Assembly: GCA_002373165.1 (NCBI GenBank)
Contig: DFJS01000063.1
Span: 1-8,097, forward strand
DNA from: Ruminococcus sp. UBA3665
GTDB taxonomy: Bacteria > Bacillota > Clostridia > Oscillospirales > Ruminococcaceae
Direction: 5' to 3'
Length of the DNA stretch: 8,097 nt
A model generated the notes under the pieces. The model was not told the DNA's origin. It saw nothing but the letters and a program-made list of their open reading frames with translations, and did no database searches. Shown one piece after another: positions 6,412 through 8,097 of the stretch (its first letter is position 1; each line of letters starts with the position of its first letter). The translations under genes and the position numbers were made by a program.

Positions 6412-7419
6412 ATGAATCAGACAAATTTAATCGAATTCGGCGGTATGCAGTGCGTTCAGCTCCAGGCCGGAGGCTATACTGCATTGATTGCGCCGCAGGT
6501 AGGCTCCAATGTCATCCGGCTGCATGATGACAAAAACGGCGTGGAATTCTTCCGGTTCAGCCCCGAAAATACACTCAAAAGCCTGCTCCAGTCCGCAGAA
6601 GTCTGGGGTCTGCCGACTCTCTATCTCCCGAACCGTTTTGCTGACGGTGTGCTGAAAACTTCTGATGCCGTGTATCAGCTTCCGGTCAACGAGAAAGCTC
6701 CCTATCATAATCATATTCACGGCTTTCTGCACAAGAGAACGCATACTGTAACCGAACAGAAAGCCGATGCCAATTCCGCATGGTGCCGGACAGAATATCT
6801 TTATGACGAAAAAGACGAATTCTTCAAATATCTGCCGATCAAATTCAAAGCAGAATTTCTGTTTACGCTTTCCTCCTGCGGACTGGAATATGAATTCAAA
6901 CTGACAAATCTTTCTGATAAGCAGATGCCCGTTTCTGTAGCGACACATACAACAATCAATTCCCCGTTTGTGGACGGCGCAAAGCAGGAAGATGAGAGAC
7001 TTCTTGCACCCATCGGAAAACGCTGGATTCTGAACGAAAGATGCCTTCCGACAGGTGAATTTGTTGATCTGACCTCTCAGGATCAGGAATACAAGAACGG
7101 CACCCGTCATCCTGTGCTCCAAAATATCGACAATGAAATGTATTTTGCAGAACATACAGAGTATCACGGCGAAAATCTTTACGGCGTGATTGCAGAAGAT
7201 GTCAAATCCAAGAAGAAAATCTGCTATGAAGTCGGCGAAGAATATAAATTCTGGATTTTCTGGAATGACAAGGGCTTCAATGGTTATTTCTGTCCCGAAC
7301 CCATGAGTGCTATGATTGATGCACCCAATCTGGACATGCCTGATTCTGTAACGGGCTATCAGGAGCTTGCTCCCGGACAAAGCAAGGCATTCCATCAGCA
7401 TTTCTTCACCATTAAATAA
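6412..7419 (+). CDS. Aldose 1-epimerase (mutarotase) family protein
   Basis: A 335-residue cytoplasmic protein with the galactose-mutarotase beta-sandwich pattern. These enzymes interconvert alpha and beta anomers of glucose, galactose or related sugars. Recognisable active-site elements are LPNRFADG (72-79, Arg75 for substrate binding), HNHIHGF (99-105, probable catalytic His103), ATHTTINSP (177-185, probable His179) and CPEPMSA (294-300, probable catalytic base Glu296). The THTTIN element differs from the HPYFN of classical GalM, so it is a divergent subfamily and substrate preference is uncertain. There is no signal peptide. AAGGAGG (6396-6402) is 9 bases before the ATG. Cellobiose phosphorylase lies downstream on the same strand, which fits a role in equilibrating glucose or cello-oligosaccharide anomers. 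The gene's last 21 bases recur downstream of the next small ORF. Confidence 0.9.
   Translation: MNQTNLIEFGGMQCVQLQAGGYTALIAPQVGSNVIRLHDDKNGVEFFRFSPENTLKSLLQSAEVWGLPTLYLPNRFADGVLKTSDAVYQLPVNEKAPYHNHIHGFLHKRTHTVTEQKADANSAWCRTEYLYDEKDEFFKYLPIKFKAEFLFTLSSCGLEYEFKLTNLSDKQMPVSVATHTTINSPFVDGAKQEDERLLAPIGKRWILNERCLPTGEFVDLTSQDQEYKNGTRHPVLQNIDNEMYFAEHTEYHGENLYGVIAEDVKSKKKICYEVGEEYKFWIFWNDKGFNGYFCPEPMSAMIDAPNLDMPDSVTGYQELAPGQSKAFHQHFFTIK
7399..7419 (+). repeat. Copy 1 of a 21-base direct repeat: 3' end of the epimerase gene
   Basis: The last seven codons of the epimerase (His-Phe-Phe-Thr-Ile-Lys-stop) begin with CATTTCTTCAC. The same 11 bases, and 17 of 21 overall, recur at 7662-7682 after the small AT-rich gene. 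The two copies are 263 bp apart and bracket that gene together with its ribosome site. Confidence 0.8.
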
Positions 7420-7432
7420 GAGAGGATTTTGT

Positions 7433-7657
7433 ATGAGGAGATCAAATTTAGTGTATAATCCTAAAACTGGAATTATCATTTCTACGTTGGAATTGTTTTT
7501 AATTATTGTAGGTATTATAGGCATTGTAGCACTGATTGTTTGTTTTATTGATAAATTCAGTGTAAAAGTAGGAGATGCTGCTATAGAAATGAAAGCAAAG
7601 AAAAATAATAAAGAAGATTATGAACAAGAAGCAGAGGATAATTTTATTGCAGACTAA
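7433..7657 (+). CDS. Small single-pass membrane protein, hypothetical, AT-rich
   Basis: I recognise no family. The 74-residue product has a short N-terminus with Arg2, Arg3 and Lys11, one strongly hydrophobic helix at about 13-38, then a hydrophilic tail. The tail has a lysine-rich patch (AKKNNK, 55-60) followed by an acidic end (EDYEQEAEDN). I chose the ATG at 7433 because GAGAGGA (7419-7425) sits 7 bases before it and it starts 13 bases after the epimerase stop. A longer frame to 7367 would overlap the epimerase. By hand count G+C is about 28%, well below the neighbouring genes, and codons are strongly A/T-ending. The gene is flanked by a direct repeat of the epimerase 3' end. All of this points to later acquisition. 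It is presumably transcribed with the epimerase; no separate promoter is evident. Confidence 0.78.
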   Translation: MRRSNLVYNPKTGIIISTLELFLIIVGIIGIVALIVCFIDKFSVKVGDAAIEMKAKKNNKEDYEQEAEDNFIAD

Positions 7658-7661
7658 CTAT

Positions 7662-7682
7662 CATTTCTTCACGATTCTGTAA
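7662..7682 (+). pseudogene. Copy 2 of the repeat: stranded remnant of an epimerase-like 3' end
   Basis: These bases read His-Phe-Phe-Thr-Ile-Leu-stop in one frame, matching the epimerase C-terminus His-Phe-Phe-Thr-Ile-Lys-stop. CATTTCTTCAC is identical, then one mismatch, ATT, a different sense codon, and TAA in both copies. It starts 4 bases after the stop codon of the small AT-rich gene and has no start of its own. It looks like the displaced original tail of the epimerase gene, or the leftover of a deleted tandem copy. Confidence 0.5.
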
Positions 7683-7743
7683 AATCTGTTTCATATCTTT
7701 CAGACAAAATGCACAAATAATCAAGAAGATTTTCAGCAGTGCC

Positions 7744-7787
7744 TTTCCGGAAAAAATGTCAGAAAAGACTTGCTAATATTTCCGGAA
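7744..7787 (+). repeat. Two copies of TTTCCGGAA at the cellobiose phosphorylase promoter
   Basis: TTTCCGGAA occurs at 7744-7752 and 7779-7787, 35 bp apart. The first lies about 17 bp upstream of the -35 element and the second within the -35/-10 spacer. Each contains the perfect palindrome TTCCGGAA. Placement over the promoter fits a repressor operator, but no regulator gene is visible in the window. Confidence 0.4.
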
Positions 7788-7798
7788 TATGTTATAAT
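7770..7798 (+). promoter_or_regulatory. Promoter of the cellobiose phosphorylase gene
   Basis: A -35 TTGCTA (7770-7775), 17-bp spacer, and TGT-extended -10 TATAAT (7793-7798). The start is expected near 7805, giving a leader of about 63 bases before the ATG at 7868. This makes the gene independent of the epimerase transcript, although no clear terminator separates them. Confidence 0.8.
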
Positions 7799-7806
7799 AT
7801 TCATAA

Positions 7807-7823
7807 GTTCTATTATCAGGAAC
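7807..7823 (+). other. Small stem-loop near the 5' end of the cellobiose phosphorylase transcript
   Basis: GUUCU (7807-7811) can pair with GGAAC (7819-7823), including one U-G pair, around a 7-base loop. It starts about 2 bases after the predicted transcription start at 7805. Weak on its own; noted because two other promoters here show the same arrangement. Confidence 0.25.
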
Positions 7824-7867
7824 AATAAAAAATAAAATAATTTATCATGAAAAGGAGTTTTTTTGCT

Positions 7868-8097
7868 ATGCAGAAGTTCGGTCATTTCGATGATGTCAAC
7901 AAAGAATATGTCATCACATCCCCCAGAACACCCTATCCGTGGATTAACTATCTTGGTACCCAGGCTTTCTTCTCCCTGATTTCCAATACCGCCGGCGGTT
8001 ATCATTTCTATAAAGATGCCCGCCTGAGAAGAATTACACGCTATCGTTATAATAACGTCCCTGTCGATATGGGCGGCCGTTATTTCTATATCAACGA
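7868..8097 (+). CDS. Cellobiose phosphorylase (GH94), N-terminal part only
   Basis: The first 76 codons are present; the gene runs off the right edge. GH94 cellobiose phosphorylases are usually about 800 residues. They split cellobiose with phosphate into alpha-glucose 1-phosphate and glucose in the cytoplasm, saving one ATP per disaccharide. The N-terminus matches the family closely: FGHFDDVNKEYVI near 4-16, TPYPWINYLG at 21-30, SNTAGGY near 39-45, DARLRRITRYRYNN near 50-63, then MGGRYFYI. AAAGGAG (7851-7857) is 10 bases before the ATG, and the family match begins right at this start. The N-terminus alone does not fully exclude a related GH94 phosphorylase (for example for longer cellodextrins), but cellobiose is the best reading. 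The nearby mutarotase supports a cellobiose-use module. Confidence 0.92.
   Translation, partial: MQKFGHFDDVNKEYVITSPRTPYPWINYLGTQAFFSLISNTAGGYHFYKDARLRRITRYRYNNVPVDMGGRYFYIN

Noticed and set aside
7367..7432. Upstream extension of the small membrane protein to an ATG at 7367
   Set aside because: It would overlap the epimerase coding sequence; the ATG at 7433 has its own ribosome site.
6427..7524. A 365-codon open frame on the minus strand antisense to the epimerase gene
   Set aside because: No ribosome site precedes its start, the peptide looks like no family, and the plus strand has a clear family match with promoter and ribosome site. It arises from codon bias of the real gene.
7658..7770. 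A terminator after the small membrane-protein gene
   Set aside because: Only weak pairings (for example TCTG/CAGA near 7686-7705) and no stem followed by a U-tract could be found.
7733..8005. A 90-codon minus-strand frame over the start of cellobiose phosphorylase
   Set aside because: It overlaps the promoter, leader and conserved N-terminus of a confident gene on the other strand.
1..8097. Mobile element, CRISPR array or defence system
   Set aside because: No transposase, integrase, regularly spaced repeats or nuclease/effector genes are present; the only insertion-like signal is the short repeat pair around the 74-codon gene.

Overview
The window looks like chromosome from a mid-G+C Firmicute, most likely an anaerobic, fibre-fermenting Clostridium of the Ruminococcus type. 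Supporting signs are strong AAGGAGG ribosome sites, a GH94 cellobiose phosphorylase, a NifS/NifU pair with no adjacent suf genes, and a YfhO-type wall glycosyltransferase. The genus is inference; no rRNA or other marker gene is present. I see no tRNA, rRNA, CRISPR array, transposase or integrase.

Layout. On the minus strand, reading from right to left: a large YfhO-family membrane protein (6097-3221), then after a hairpin three closely packed genes. These are a 116-residue membrane-anchored protein, a 99-residue cytoplasmic protein, and homoserine kinase ThrB (3130-1559). A good terminator follows thrB. Next comes a promoter region with two stacked promoters and a palindrome, driving cysteine desulfurase NifS (1324-131) and the scaffold protein NifU (107 to beyond the left edge). 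On the plus strand, reading from the divergent region 6098-6411: an aldose 1-epimerase (6412-7419), a very AT-rich 74-residue single-pass membrane protein (7433-7657), and after its own promoter the start of cellobiose phosphorylase (7868 to beyond the right edge).

How the genes work together. NifS and NifU form an iron-sulfur cluster assembly unit. The epimerase and cellobiose phosphorylase make a plausible cellobiose module: phosphorolysis releases glucose and glucose 1-phosphate, and a mutarotase equilibrates sugar anomers. ThrB makes phosphohomoserine for threonine; its link to the two small upstream genes is unexplained. All five promoters I can read share one architecture: a TGn-extended TATAAT box exactly 17 bp from a -35 hexamer. 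Three of them place a small stem-loop at the very start of the transcript.

The most unusual feature is at the 3' end of the epimerase gene. The last 21 bases of that gene recur, 17 of 21 identical and also ending in a stop codon, just after the AT-rich small gene. This suggests that the small gene was inserted at, and regenerated, the end of the epimerase gene. I found no clearly new multi-gene system; most of the window is ordinary housekeeping and carbohydrate metabolism.
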